A stretch of DNA of 64,000 nucleotides from Aquimonas sp044377145 (GTDB lineage Bacteria > Pseudomonadota > Gammaproteobacteria > Xanthomonadales > Xanthomonadaceae), in assembly GCF_044377145.1 (NCBI RefSeq), contig NZ_JBILJQ010000007.1, forward strand, positions 1 through 64,000, in the 5' to 3' direction. The translations under genes were made by a program, and so were the position numbers. This document shows positions 53,016-62,199 of this stretch, piece after piece. The notes beneath the pieces are model-generated. The model was not told where the DNA came from and made no database searches. It was given only the letters and a program-made list of their open reading frames with translations. Positions within the stretch are counted from its first letter, which is position 1; each line of letters opens with the position of its first letter.

Positions 53016-53287
53016 TCGTTTGTGTGTTTGAGCCCTGCACGTGGGTGGGTGGCCTGCCGGGGTTCTCGCCCCGGGCGTAACGGGCATGCCTACTGATCCG
53101 GCACGCCAACCGAGATCGAGTTGACGGGTGTTCGCGGGGTTTGAAAGCGCCCCACCTTGGTTTGCTTGGCTTCTGCGGCCTGAACGGCGACAATGCCGCG
53201 CTGTCACGCGCCGGTTTGTCCACGACGCGTCGCTCCTTCCGACGCCGAATCGCGCGCGTCGGGCCCTCCCCCGAAGCCAGGTGCAGC

Positions 53288-54451
53288 ATGAACTTCCACG
53301 AGTATCAGGCCAAAGAGCTGTTTGCCGAATTCGGCATCGCCGTCCCCGCAGGTTTCATCGCCCGCACGCCCGAAGAGGCCGTTGACGCGGCCAAGAAGCT
53401 GGGCGGCAACCACTGGGTGGTGAAGGCGCAGATCCACGCCGGTGGCCGCGGCAAGGCCGGCGGCGTCAAGCTGGTCAAGACCTATGACGACGTCCGCGAA
53501 GCCGCCAAGCGCATGCTCGGCACGCGCATGGAAACCTACCAGTCCGGCGGCGTCGCACTGCCGGTCGACACTGTGCTGATCACCGAAGCCACCGACATCG
53601 CCAAGGAGCTTTACCTCTCCGTGCTGGTCGACCGCGGCGCCAAGGCGATCACCTTCATCGCGTCCTCCGAGGGCGGTGTCGAGATCGAAAAGGTCGCCGA
53701 GGAAACCCCGGAAGCGATCCAGACCTTGATCGTCAACTTCGTCGAAGGCGTGCAGCCCTACCACTGCCGCAAGCTCGGCTTTGCGCTGGGCCTGAACCCG
53801 AAGCAGGTCGGCCAGCTGACCAAGCTGATGATCGGCCTGTACAACCTGTTCCTGGCCCGCGACCTGTCGCTGGTCGAATTGAACCCGCTGGCGATCGACG
53901 ACAAGGGTGACCTGGTCGCGCTCGACGGCAAGGTCAACTCGGACGACAACGCCAGCTTCCGCCAGCCCAAGCTGGTGGCGATGCGCGATATCCGCCAGGA
54001 AGACGAGACCGAAGTGCTGGCCAGCCAACACGACCTGAACTACGTGACCATGGACGGCAACATCGCTTGCATGGTCAACGGTGCGGGTCTGGCGATGGCG
54101 ACGATGGACGTGATCAAGCTGGCGGGCGGCGAGCCGGCCAACTTCCTGGATGTCGGCGGCGGCGCCACCAAGGAGCGCGTTACCGAGGCCTTCAAGCTGA
54201 TCCTGTCCTCGCCCAAGGTCGAGGCCATCCTGGTGAACATCTTCGGCGGCATCGTCCGCTGCGACATGATCGCCGAGGGCATCATCGCCGCGGTCAAGGA
54301 AGTGCAGGTCAAGGTGCCGGTGATCGTGCGTCTTGAGGGCACCAATGTGGAGAAGGGCAAGGAGCTGCTGCGCAACAGCGGGCTTGCCATCACCCCCGCG
54401 GATGACCTCAATGACGGTGCCAGCAAGGCCGTCGCCTCCATCCGCAAGTAA
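53288..54451 (+). CDS. sucC: Succinyl-CoA synthetase (ADP-forming) beta subunit
   Basis: A 387-aa TCA-cycle subunit that binds nucleotide and succinate. The N-terminus MNFHEYQAKELFAEFGI is the family start; the frame is open upstream but not homologous. The ATP-grasp domain contains WVVKAQIHAGGRGKAGGVK, and the C-terminal ligase part contains DVGGGATKERVTEAF and LVNIFGGIVRCD. It is encoded 66 nt upstream of sucD. Together the subunits make ATP (or GTP) from succinyl-CoA. Confidence 0.98.
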   Translation: MNFHEYQAKELFAEFGIAVPAGFIARTPEEAVDAAKKLGGNHWVVKAQIHAGGRGKAGGVKLVKTYDDVREAAKRMLGTRMETYQSGGVALPVDTVLITEATDIAKELYLSVLVDRGAKAITFIASSEGGVEIEKVAEETPEAIQTLIVNFVEGVQPYHCRKLGFALGLNPKQVGQLTKLMIGLYNLFLARDLSLVELNPLAIDDKGDLVALDGKVNSDDNASFRQPKLVAMRDIRQEDETEVLASQHDLNYVTMDGNIACMVNGAGLAMATMDVIKLAGGEPANFLDVGGGATKERVTEAFKLILSSPKVEAILVNIFGGIVRCDMIAEGIIAAVKEVQVKVPVIVRLEGTNVEKGKELLRNSGLAITPADDLNDGASKAVASIRK

Positions 54452-54517
54452 TCGCCGCAGGCCTGCCGCGGCGCTGAGCGCGCGGCGGGCCGGAACCCAC
54501 CCAAGGATCCAAGACCC

Positions 54518-55393
54518 ATGAGCGTTCTGGTCAACTCCAATACCAAGGTGATCGTGCAGGGCTTCACCGGCCAGCAGGGCACTTTCCACGCGCAGCAGAT
54601 GCTCGACTACGGCACCAAGGTCGTCGGCGGCGTCACCCCCGGCAAGGGCGGCAGCGAGCACATCGGCCTGCCGGTGTTCAACACCGTGCAGGAAGCCGTC
54701 GACGCCACCGGCGCCGATGCTTCGGTCATCTACGTGCCACCGCCGTTTGCGGCCGACGCCATTCTCGAAGCGGCCGACGCCGGCATCCGCGTCATCGTCT
54801 GCATCACCGAAGGCATCCCGGTGCTCGACATGCTGCGGGTCAAGAACGTGCTGAACGGTTACGACGATGTCGTGCTGATCGGCCCGAACTGCCCCGGCGT
54901 GATCACCCCCGGCGAATGCAAGATCGGCATCATGCCCGGCCACATCCATCTGCCCGGCAAGGTCGGCATCGTCAGCCGCTCCGGCACCCTGACCTATGAA
55001 GCCGTCAAGCAGACCACGGACGTCGGCCTGGGTCAGTCGACCTGTATCGGCATCGGCGGTGACCCGATCAACGGCACCAACTTCATCGATGCGCTGAAGC
55101 TCTTTCAGGACGATCCGCAGACCCAAGGCATCATCATGGTCGGCGAGATCGGCGGCAGCGCCGAAGAAGAAGCGGCCGAGTTCATCAAGAGCTACGTGAC
55201 CAAACCCGTGGTCGGCTTCATCGCCGGCGCGTCGGCCCCGGCCGGCAAGCGCATGGGCCACGCCGGCGCGATCGCCTCCGGCGGCAAGGGCACCGCGGCC
55301 GGCAAGTTCGCTGCACTCGAAGCCGCCGGTGTGAAGACCGTGCGCAGCCCGGCCGACCTCGGCAAGGCGCTGTTCGAGCTGATGAACAAGTAA
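54518..55393 (+). CDS. sucD: Succinyl-CoA synthetase alpha subunit
   Basis: A 291-aa subunit. The N-terminal CoA-binding Rossmann domain contains VIVQGFTGQQGTFHAQQM, and the active-site phosphohistidine is His248 in RMGHAGAI. ICITEGIP and GPNCPGVITPGE are further family blocks. AAGGA precedes the ATG. sucCD is closed by a terminator at 55420. Confidence 0.98.
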   Translation: MSVLVNSNTKVIVQGFTGQQGTFHAQQMLDYGTKVVGGVTPGKGGSEHIGLPVFNTVQEAVDATGADASVIYVPPPFAADAILEAADAGIRVIVCITEGIPVLDMLRVKNVLNGYDDVVLIGPNCPGVITPGECKIGIMPGHIHLPGKVGIVSRSGTLTYEAVKQTTDVGLGQSTCIGIGGDPINGTNFIDALKLFQDDPQTQGIIMVGEIGGSAEEEAAEFIKSYVTKPVVGFIAGASAPAGKRMGHAGAIASGGKGTAAGKFAALEAAGVKTVRSPADLGKALFELMNK

Positions 55394-55419
55394 GCGCAGG
55401 CTGTAGCGTGCTTGCATGC

Positions 55420-55443
55420 AAAGGCCGCCTTCGGGCGGCCTTT
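55420..55443 (+). terminator. Rho-independent terminator of sucCD
   Basis: The stem AAAGGCCGCC/GGCGGCCTTT with a TTCG tetraloop is followed by GTGTGTA. It lies 27 nt after the sucD stop. Confidence 0.9.
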
Positions 55444-55948
55444 GTGTGTACGGCCCCGACTCCGTTCAAGCGGCCGCGTATGCGGAGCTGATGATCCCAA
55501 TCCCGCTGCGAGCCATAGGGTGGGTCTTTGAACCACCGCGGTACCCCTTCGGGGCGTCTTGACTCACCACAGAACTTGCAGTGGGTCTCGACCCGCCTAT
55601 GCTGCGGCGAACCCGACCGACGCGGCTGACGCCGCAGACTCATTCCAGTGTCTACGCGTTCCATCGGCTGGGCATGGCAGTTTGCCGTCGGCACGGCCGA
55701 AGCGGGAGCGCGCTCCCGCAATCGTGTCCTCAGCCCCTGGCCGGTAGAACCCCGCCTTCTGGGTCGACATCAGGCTGGACACCGCCATCACGAAGCCGTT
55801 GTAGGCCTCGTTGTCCTCGTCATCCAACTCGCTCCCTCGCTTCCCGTGCCCAAGTTGGCACTTGGTCGCTGCTCAACCGGCGCGATTCAGCATCGCGTGC
55901 GAAGCCCGTCGCACTACACTGCTCCGCTTTCCCCATTCGCCTCCGCCC
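55444..55948. other. Intergenic stretch without a supported gene
   Basis: These 505 nt between sucD and nadE hold no frame with coding character that I trust. One perfect 18-bp palindrome, GCGGGAGCGCGCTCCCGC, lies at 55702-55719. A 76-codon frame on the minus strand (55597-55827) starts with TTG and matches nothing I recognise. Confidence 0.5.
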
Positions 55949-57571
55949 ATGCGCCTCGCCCTCGCCCAGTTCGACTTCCCCGTCGGTGCCGTCAGCGCCA
56001 ACGCCGCGCGCATTCTTGAGCTGATCCTGCGTGCCCGCGATGAGCTTGCGGCGGATCTGGTGGTGTTTCCCGAGCTCGCGATCTGCGGCTATCCGCCCGA
56101 AGATCTGCTGCTGCGTCCGAGCTTCCTTGAGGCCTGCGAGGCAGCGGTCGATGCGTTGATCCCGCAGGTGCAGGGCATCACCGCCGTGGTCGGCCATCCG
56201 CAGCGCATCGACGGCGACCTGTGCAATGTCGCCAGCGTGATCGGCGACGGCCGTTTGATCACCCGCTACGTCAAGCAGCGCCTGCCCAACTACGCGGTGT
56301 TCGACGAGAAGCGCTATTTCGTGCCGGCGCTGAACGATCGTGCCGGCAGCGGCGTGTTCGAGGTTGCCGGCGTGCGCGTCGGCCTGCTGATCTGCGAGGA
56401 CATCTGGCACGAGGCGCCACTCGCTGAACGAGTGGGGCAGGGCGTGCAGCTGTGCGTGATCACCAATGCCTCTCCGTATGAGGCCGACAAGCTGGCCGAG
56501 CGCGCGGCCCTGCTGGCGCGGCAGGCGCAGGCCAGTGGCCTGGCGCTGGCCTATGCCAATGCGGTCGGCGGCCAGGACGCCGTGGTCTTCGACGGTGCCA
56601 GCCAGCTCGCCGATGGCGATGGCTCGCTGCATGCGGCGGCCGAGAGTTTCGCCGAGCATCTGCTGCTGGCGGGTTTCGACGCCGCCAAGCGTCAGCTGGT
56701 GCCGATGGTCTGGCCGGTGAATGCCGATACCTCGCGCGCTGCGCAGACCTGGGGCGCGCTGGTACGCGGGACCCGCGACTACGTGCGCAAATCAGGCTTT
56801 TCGAAGGTGCTGCTGGGCCTGTCCGGCGGCATCGACTCTGCCCTGGTGCTGGCGATTGCGGTCGATGCCCTGGGCGCTGAGAACGTCACCGCGGTTCGCC
56901 TGCCCTCGCGCTACACCTCCGAGCTCAGCCAGGATCTCGCTGCGCGGCAGGCACTGAACCAGGGCGTGCGCCTGCTGACCCTGCCGATCGAGCCGCCGTT
57001 CGCGGGCTTTCTGCACAGCCTCGGCGATGTGCTCAAGGGCCGCGACAGTGATCTGACCGAACAGAATCTGCAGTCGCGCTCGCGCGGCGCGCTGCTGATG
57101 GCGCTGTCGAATCTGGAGGGCGCGCTGCTGCTCACCACCGGCAACAAGAGCGAGTACGCGGTCGGCTACGCGACCATCTATGGCGACATGTGCGGCGCCT
57201 ACGCGCCCCTGCTGGATGTCTACAAGACCGAGGTCTACGCGCTGGCCGAATGGCGCAACCGCGAGGTTGAGGTCATCCCGCGCGGCGTGATCGAACGAGC
57301 GCCCTCGGCTGAACTCAAGCCCGGTCAGGTCGATCAGGATTCGCTGCCGCCCTACGAAGTACTCGACGCGATCTTGTTCCGCTTCATCGATCTGGAGCAG
57401 TCGCAGGCCGAGATCATCGCCCAAGGCTTCGAGCCCGCCACGGTCGAGCGCGTCGCAAAGCTGGTCTTCCGCAGCGAGTACAAGCGCCGTCAGGCCGCGC
57501 CGGGCCCGAAGGTGTCGCGGCGGGCCTTCGGGCGCGAGCGGCGCTATCCGATTTGTTCGGGGTGGGTGTGA
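55949..57571 (+). CDS. nadE: Glutamine-dependent NAD+ synthetase
   Basis: A 540-aa two-domain enzyme for the last step of NAD synthesis. The N-terminal nitrilase-type glutaminase (about 1-255) has the triad Glu42 (FPELAICGYPPEDLL), Lys109 (VKQRLPNYAVFDE) and Cys149 (LLICEDIWH). The C-terminal synthetase (about 275-540) has the pyrophosphatase P-loop SGGIDSALV, plus TTGNKSEYAVGYATIYGD and ELKPGQVDQDSLPPYE. The start at MRLALAQFDF is the family start. The gene is convergent with the zinc-ribbon gene, with a single base between the two stop codons. Confidence 0.97.
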   Translation: MRLALAQFDFPVGAVSANAARILELILRARDELAADLVVFPELAICGYPPEDLLLRPSFLEACEAAVDALIPQVQGITAVVGHPQRIDGDLCNVASVIGDGRLITRYVKQRLPNYAVFDEKRYFVPALNDRAGSGVFEVAGVRVGLLICEDIWHEAPLAERVGQGVQLCVITNASPYEADKLAERAALLARQAQASGLALAYANAVGGQDAVVFDGASQLADGDGSLHAAAESFAEHLLLAGFDAAKRQLVPMVWPVNADTSRAAQTWGALVRGTRDYVRKSGFSKVLLGLSGGIDSALVLAIAVDALGAENVTAVRLPSRYTSELSQDLAARQALNQGVRLLTLPIEPPFAGFLHSLGDVLKGRDSDLTEQNLQSRSRGALLMALSNLEGALLLTTGNKSEYAVGYATIYGDMCGAYAPLLDVYKTEVYALAEWRNREVEVIPRGVIERAPSAELKPGQVDQDSLPPYEVLDAILFRFIDLEQSQAEIIAQGFEPATVERVAKLVFRSEYKRRQAAPGPKVSRRAFGRERRYPICSGWV

Positions 57572-57572
57572 G

Positions 57573-58148
57573 TCAGCGGCTGGCTTCCTCGATCTCACGC
57601 AAGCGCCGCCAGAGCCCCTCAAGCTTTCGATGCGGCTCCGCCTGTTTCAGTAGCGAGCGCATCCGCTCCAGCGTTCGCGTACCGAACATGCCGGCGGCGA
57701 CAAGGGTCAGCGCAGACTCGACAAGCTCGATGTCCTGATTCGCGGTTCGATCCTCAAGCGCGAACAGGTCTTCGTAGCGCTGGCGCTGCGTTTCCAGACC
57801 GCGTTGCTTCTTCCGGCAGGGCACGCAGCGCACGCAGTTGGATTCCAGTGGAAACCCCAGCACCTCGTACCAGTACTTCTGCTCGGCGGCGAAGAACAGG
57901 AACGAGTCTCGACAGTCGACGCAGCGGCGCCGGCTGTCGAAGTAGTGGGTCACGGCAATCGTCGGCTGGAGCTGGCGCGAGGTGTCCGCGGCGATGGCCG
58001 TGTTTGGAACGCGCACCTCGCTGGGGGAGTGCCAGTGCAGGTAGACCTTGCCAGTCCCCGAGTTTTCCTTGGGGTTCAGCCCGGTCAGGCGGGGTTCGTC
58101 GCCGTAGCGCGGATGGGGAACGAAGTCATCGCTTTTCTTGCGCGGCAT
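57573..58148 (-). CDS. Zinc-ribbon (zf-trcl, DUF-type) protein of unknown role
   Basis: A 191-aa protein. After a basic N-terminus (MPRKKSDDF) comes the family pattern HPRYGDEPRLTGLNP, VPNTAIAADTSRQ and VTHYFDSRRRCVDC. The zinc-binding cysteines lie in CVDC (about 94-97) and CVRCVPC (about 125-131), around FLFFAAEQKYWYE. A helical C-terminal extension (about 140-191) may form a small multimerisation or binding domain. These proteins are conserved in proteobacteria without a known function; nucleic-acid binding is a reasonable guess. The start at MPRKK has family support; the frame upstream of it is not homologous. Confidence 0.8.
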   Translation of the reverse strand: MPRKKSDDFVPHPRYGDEPRLTGLNPKENSGTGKVYLHWHSPSEVRVPNTAIAADTSRQLQPTIAVTHYFDSRRRCVDCRDSFLFFAAEQKYWYEVLGFPLESNCVRCVPCRKKQRGLETQRQRYEDLFALEDRTANQDIELVESALTLVAAGMFGTRTLERMRSLLKQAEPHRKLEGLWRRLREIEEASR

Positions 58149-58687
58149 GGAAGGTCGTAAAGGGCCAGGGACGCTGCAGTGTCCACAATGCTGCAAGGCC
58201 GCGCAAAGCGCGTCCTTGGCGTTCCACCTCTTTAGGCGCTGAGCCCCAGCCGCGCGCCGTGTCCATCCGGGAGATCCGCCGCCGCCGAGGCGCCGACCGA
58301 CGGGGCGCGGTCGGCGCGCATCGAGAGTTCCGATGATCCCGATAGACATCGACATATGACACCGGTGGCTATTGGCGAACGTCGGCGAACGTGAGGGATC
58401 TCGGGTCCGGGCGTCGAGCGGCCGGGTCGGGGGCATGAACGGTGATGTGACCAAATGTTTCTGCGTGCAGCATGGCGGCGGGGAGAGCGGGCGTGTGTCG
58501 CGGCCTGCCTCGCGCAGGGGGCTGCGCATTCCGAGATGTCGAGGCTGGCTGCGCGTGGGTCCTCCGACCTGCGCGGCGTCGGCCTGTGTCGCATCGATCG
58601 GGCGGCGCCCCCGGGCCCTTGCTGCGCCGCTGCGTCCGGCGCCTGAACTTCATCGATCGTCTAACGAATTCCGGAGAACTGTCCGCC
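58149..58687. promoter_or_regulatory. Upstream region of the rhamnogalacturonan lyase gene
   Basis: 539 nt without a supported gene. It holds two exact copies of GGCGAACGT at 58374-58382 and 58384-58392, spaced ten bases apart (one helical turn), which could be an operator. No clear -35/-10 pair was found. A GGAGA lies at 58673-58677, eleven bases before the lyase ATG. Confidence 0.3.
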
Positions 58688-61024
58688 ATGCTTCCACATA
58701 CGCTCACTGTCGCCCTGCGCCTCGCCATTAGCACCGGCCTGCTGGCCTGCACGCTGACCGCGCCTGCTCTGGCCGCACGCCAGGCTGAATACCTGGACCG
58801 CGGTGTGGTCGCCCTGCCTTCTGGTAACGGCATCTTCGTCAGCTGGCGTTTGCTCGGCGACGATCCCAGCGCGATCGGCTTCAACGTCTACCGCAACGGC
58901 ACCCGCCTGAACGGCTCGCCGATCACGGCCAGTACCAGCTTCTTCGACGCCGCCGGCAGCACCAGCGCGGCCTACACGGTTCGACCGGTGGTGAACGGCG
59001 TCGAGCGCGCGGCCAACCCGGCCAAGCCGACCTGGTCCAACCCCTACTGGACGATCAATCTGAGCCGCCCGGCGGCCGGAACGACGCCCAGCGGGGAGGC
59101 CTACACCTACTCGCCCAACGATCTCAGCGTGGGCGATCTCGATGGCGACGGGCAGTACGAGGTGGTGGTCAAGTGGGACCCCTCCAATGCCAAGGACAAC
59201 TCGCAGTCCGGCTACACCGGCAACGTCTTCGTTGACGCCTATCGGATGAACGGAACGCGGCTGTGGCGGATTGATCTCGGCAGGAACATCCGCGCTGGCG
59301 CGCACTACACGCAGTTCATCGTCTACGACCTGGACGGCGACGGTAAGGCCGAAGTGGCGATGAAAACCGCACCGGGCACTCGCGATGGCGTGGGTACGGT
59401 GCTGGGCGGCAGCAACGCCAACGCCGACTACCGCAACAGCGGCGGCTACGTGCTGACGGGCCCCGAGTATCTGACCGTCTTCAACGGCCAGACCGGCGCG
59501 GCGCTGAGCACGGTGGACTATGTGCCCGCGCGCGGCACGGTCAGCAGCTGGGGCGACAGCTACGGCAACCGCGTCGATCGCTTTCTCGCCGGCGTGGCGT
59601 ATCTGGACGGTGCCCGCCCCAGCCTGATCATGGCTCGCGGCTACTACACCCGCGCCGTCGTTGCCGCCTGGGACTGGCGCGGCGGCAGCCTGAGCCGTCG
59701 CTGGACCTTCGACAGCAATGCCAGCGGCAACGGGGCTGCGGCAGGCCAGGGCGCGCACAGCCTGAGCATTGCCGATGTCGACCAGGACGGGCGCGATGAG
59801 ATCGTCTACGGCGCGGCCACGCTCAACGACAACGGCAGCCTGATGTACTCGACCCGCCTGGGCCACGGCGATGCGCTGCATGTCGGCGACTTCCAGCCGG
59901 GTCGGCCGGGCCTTGAAGTGTTCATGATCCACGAGTCGCCGGCGAGCTACGGCAACAACGGCGTGCAGATGCATGACGCCCGCACCGGCCAGATCCTGTG
60001 GGGCTTCCAGGGCGGTGGCGACATCGGCCGCGGGGTGATCATGGATATCGACCCGCGCCATCCTGGCGCCGAGAGCTGGGCCAGCGTGGGCGGCATCAAC
60101 TCGCCGACCGGGCTGGCCATCAGCGCGACCAAGCCGGCCTCCACCAACTTCGCGGTGTGGTGGGACGGCGACCTGCTGCGCGAGCAGCTCAACAACACCA
60201 TGATCGACAAGTGGGACCACAGCAGCAGCCGCAGCGCGCGACTGCTCAGTGCGCAGGACAGCGGGGCGGCGTCGAACAACAGCACCAAGGCCACACCGGG
60301 ACTGTCGGCTGACCTGTTCGGCGACTGGCGCGAGGAGGTGATCTGGCGGCACTCGAACAACACCCAGCTGCTGGTGTTCTCGACCACCGCTCCCACCGGC
60401 CACCGCCTGCGCACCCTGATGCATGACCTGCAGTACCGCGTGGCCATCGCCTGGCAGAACGTGGGCTACAACCAGCCGCCGCATCCGAGCTTCTTTCTGG
60501 GCGACGGGATGACGCAGCCGCCCGCGCCGGCTCTGAGTTTCGTGGGTGTGAATCCGAACGCGGGCCCGGGCTCGGGATCGAGCAGCAGCGCGTCCAGCAG
60601 CAGCGCCAGCAGCAGTTCGTCGAGCAGCCTGTCCTCCAGCAGCAGCTCGTCGAGCAGCAGCTCCTCCTCCAGCAGCTCTTCCAGCAGCAGCTCTTCCAGC
60701 AGCAGCTCCTCCAGCAGCTCGGCGCCGGCGGCAAGCTGCAGCTACGTGATCACCAACAACTGGGGGGCCGGGTTCACTGGCGCGATCCGCATCACCAATC
60801 GCAGCACGCGCGCCATTTCCGGCTGGTCGGTGAGCTGGAGCTATGCGGGCACCACCCGTCTGAGCGGGGCTTGGAACGCCAACTTCAGCGGCAGCAACCC
60901 CTACTCGGCCTCGAACCTGAGCTGGAACGCCACCATTGAGCCAGGTCAGACGATGGAGTTCGGCTTCCAGGGCACGCACGGCGCAGCCGAGATTCCCGTG
61001 GTGCGCGGCAGCGTGTGCGGCTGA
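58688..61024 (+). CDS. Secreted rhamnogalacturonan lyase (PL11) with polyserine linker and CBM2
   Basis: A 778-aa pectin-degrading enzyme. Signal peptide is about residues 1-33. An N-terminal fibronectin-like part (about 36-115) leads into the eight-bladed PL11 propeller (about 135-620), whose blades carry metal-binding DLDGDGQYEVVVKWDP-, DLDGDGKAEVAMKT- and DVDQDGRDEIVYG-type loops. It cleaves the rhamnogalacturonan-I backbone by beta-elimination. Residues 631-678 are an almost pure serine linker (48 codons, three non-Ser). The C-terminus (about 681-778) is a family-2 cellulose-binding module (YVITNNWGAGFTGAIRITN, GWSVSWSY) closed by a disulfide pair (Cys683, Cys777). Polyserine linkers are typical of marine and plant-cell-wall degraders such as Cellvibrio and Teredinibacter, so this gene may have been acquired from such a source. 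Confidence 0.93.
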   Translation: MLPHTLTVALRLAISTGLLACTLTAPALAARQAEYLDRGVVALPSGNGIFVSWRLLGDDPSAIGFNVYRNGTRLNGSPITASTSFFDAAGSTSAAYTVRPVVNGVERAANPAKPTWSNPYWTINLSRPAAGTTPSGEAYTYSPNDLSVGDLDGDGQYEVVVKWDPSNAKDNSQSGYTGNVFVDAYRMNGTRLWRIDLGRNIRAGAHYTQFIVYDLDGDGKAEVAMKTAPGTRDGVGTVLGGSNANADYRNSGGYVLTGPEYLTVFNGQTGAALSTVDYVPARGTVSSWGDSYGNRVDRFLAGVAYLDGARPSLIMARGYYTRAVVAAWDWRGGSLSRRWTFDSNASGNGAAAGQGAHSLSIADVDQDGRDEIVYGAATLNDNGSLMYSTRLGHGDALHVGDFQPGRPGLEVFMIHESPASYGNNGVQMHDARTGQILWGFQGGGDIGRGVIMDIDPRHPGAESWASVGGINSPTGLAISATKPASTNFAVWWDGDLLREQLNNTMIDKWDHSSSRSARLLSAQDSGAASNNSTKATPGLSADLFGDWREEVIWRHSNNTQLLVFSTTAPTGHRLRTLMHDLQYRVAIAWQNVGYNQPPHPSFFLGDGMTQPPAPALSFVGVNPNAGPGSGSSSSASSSSASSSSSSSLSSSSSSSSSSSSSSSSSSSSSSSSSSSSSSAPAASCSYVITNNWGAGFTGAIRITNRSTRAISGWSVSWSYAGTTRLSGAWNANFSGSNPYSASNLSWNATIEPGQTMEFGFQGTHGAAEIPVVRGSVCG

Positions 61025-61035
61025 AGGGCGAAGAG

Positions 61036-61060
61036 CAGCCCGGCCCGCGAGGCCGGGCTG
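61036..61060 (+). terminator. Hairpin terminator of the lyase gene
   Basis: A 10-bp perfect stem (CAGCCCGGCC/GGCCGGGCTG) with a 5-nt loop starts 12 nt after the stop codon. It lacks a T tract. Confidence 0.6.
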
Positions 61061-61187
61061 CGGCGGACGGGGGCGACGAAGCAAGCGCCTAGGCGCTTGG
61101 CGTGTCGTGAAGCGGTAGCGGCCTGCGCCGTACTGCCGACTCCAGAAACGCCAAGGAAGGGAGCTTTCGACACGCTGCTAGCGGAAG

Positions 61188-61219
61188 ACGAAAAGAAGAA
61201 GGCCGCGCAAGCGCGGCCT
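61188..61219 (-). terminator. Rho-independent terminator of bamD
   Basis: On the minus strand the stem AGGCCGCGC/GCGCGGCCT is followed by TCTTCTTTTCG, a good T-rich tail, 28 nt past the bamD stop. Confidence 0.85.
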
Positions 61220-61247
61220 CCAGGTTCAACCGGACGTCGCGGCGATC

Positions 61248-62078
61248 TCAGCCGCGCGTCTCGCCCATGAACGGAATCAGCTGCTTCCACTTCGACTGTT
61301 CACGCGGGAAGCCGCCGCTGAAGTAGGCGTGGTTCGGGTGGTTCAGCTGCAACACGCGGCGGGCGTCGGCTTCGAGCGTGGTCTGGCCGAGCTGACGATA
61401 ACTTTCGGCCATCACGGCGACCGCATCACCTGAGAATTCCGACTGCGGGAAGTTCTCCAGGATGTACTCGGCGCGGTTGATCGCACCGACGTAGGCGCGA
61501 CGCTTCAGGTAGTACGTGGCCACGTTGATCTCGTAGCGGGCCAGCTGGTTGCGCAGATAGATCATGCGCTGGCGGCCGTCTGCCGCGTAGCGGCTGTTCG
61601 GGTAGCGCTGGATGAGTTCGGCGAAGTCGTCGAATGCCTGGCGGGGCGCGCCCTGGTCCCGGCGAGTCATGTCGAGGCCGCCGATACGCGACAGGAAGCC
61701 CTTCTCGCGATCGAAGTTGATCAGCCCGCGCAGGTAATAGGCGTACTCGATGTGCTCGTGGGTGGGGTAGGTGCGGATGAAGCGGCCTACCGCCGAGGTG
61801 GCCTCCTCGGGCTGGTTCGAGCGATACATCGAGTAGGCCAACTCGATCTGCGCCTGTTCGGTGTAGGGGCCGAACGGGAAGCGTGCGATCAGGCGCTTGA
61901 AGTGTCGCTGCGCGCGCGCCTGATTGCCGTTCTCAAGCGCCTGCTTGCCCTCAGCGTAGAGCTGATCGACGGGAAGAGTTTCAAGGGGGTCGTCCTTGCC
62001 GAAACGGCCGCAGGCCGAAAGCATGAGCAAGGCGAGACACAGGAGGATCAGACGGGACAGTCCGGAATGCCGAATCAT
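61248..62078 (-). CDS. bamD: Outer-membrane assembly lipoprotein BamD
   Basis: A 276-aa essential lipoprotein of the BAM complex that inserts beta-barrel proteins. The signal ends in LMLSAC (Cys23). Five TPR-like repeats follow, including YAEGKQALENGNQARAQRHFKRLIARFPFGPYTEQAQIELAYSMYR and the conserved YAYYLRGLINFD and YPNSRYAADGRQRMIYLRNQLA. It is divergent from rluD, which is the usual gammaproteobacterial neighbourhood. Confidence 0.97.
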   Translation of the reverse strand: MIRHSGLSRLILLCLALLMLSACGRFGKDDPLETLPVDQLYAEGKQALENGNQARAQRHFKRLIARFPFGPYTEQAQIELAYSMYRSNQPEEATSAVGRFIRTYPTHEHIEYAYYLRGLINFDREKGFLSRIGGLDMTRRDQGAPRQAFDDFAELIQRYPNSRYAADGRQRMIYLRNQLARYEINVATYYLKRRAYVGAINRAEYILENFPQSEFSGDAVAVMAESYRQLGQTTLEADARRVLQLNHPNHAYFSGGFPREQSKWKQLIPFMGETRG

Positions 62079-62199
62079 TGCGGAGCGCGTTCCTGTTCGA
62101 GGAGAGGGTCAGTCGGGCATCATAGCAGCCCGCTTCTGGCGACGGCCCCGATCTGCAAGTTCGGGGTCGGCGTGGGGCGATCACTAAAGCGCGGAACCG

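Noticed and set aside
55597..55827. 76-codon minus-strand frame between sucD and nadE
   Set aside because: It starts with TTG, has no family resemblance and lies in a gap with palindromes; coding is not supported.
60578..60721. The polyserine tract as a nucleotide microsatellite or assembly artefact
   Set aside because: Codons vary between AGC and TCN and the frame is kept into a good CBM2 domain, so it is a real protein linker.
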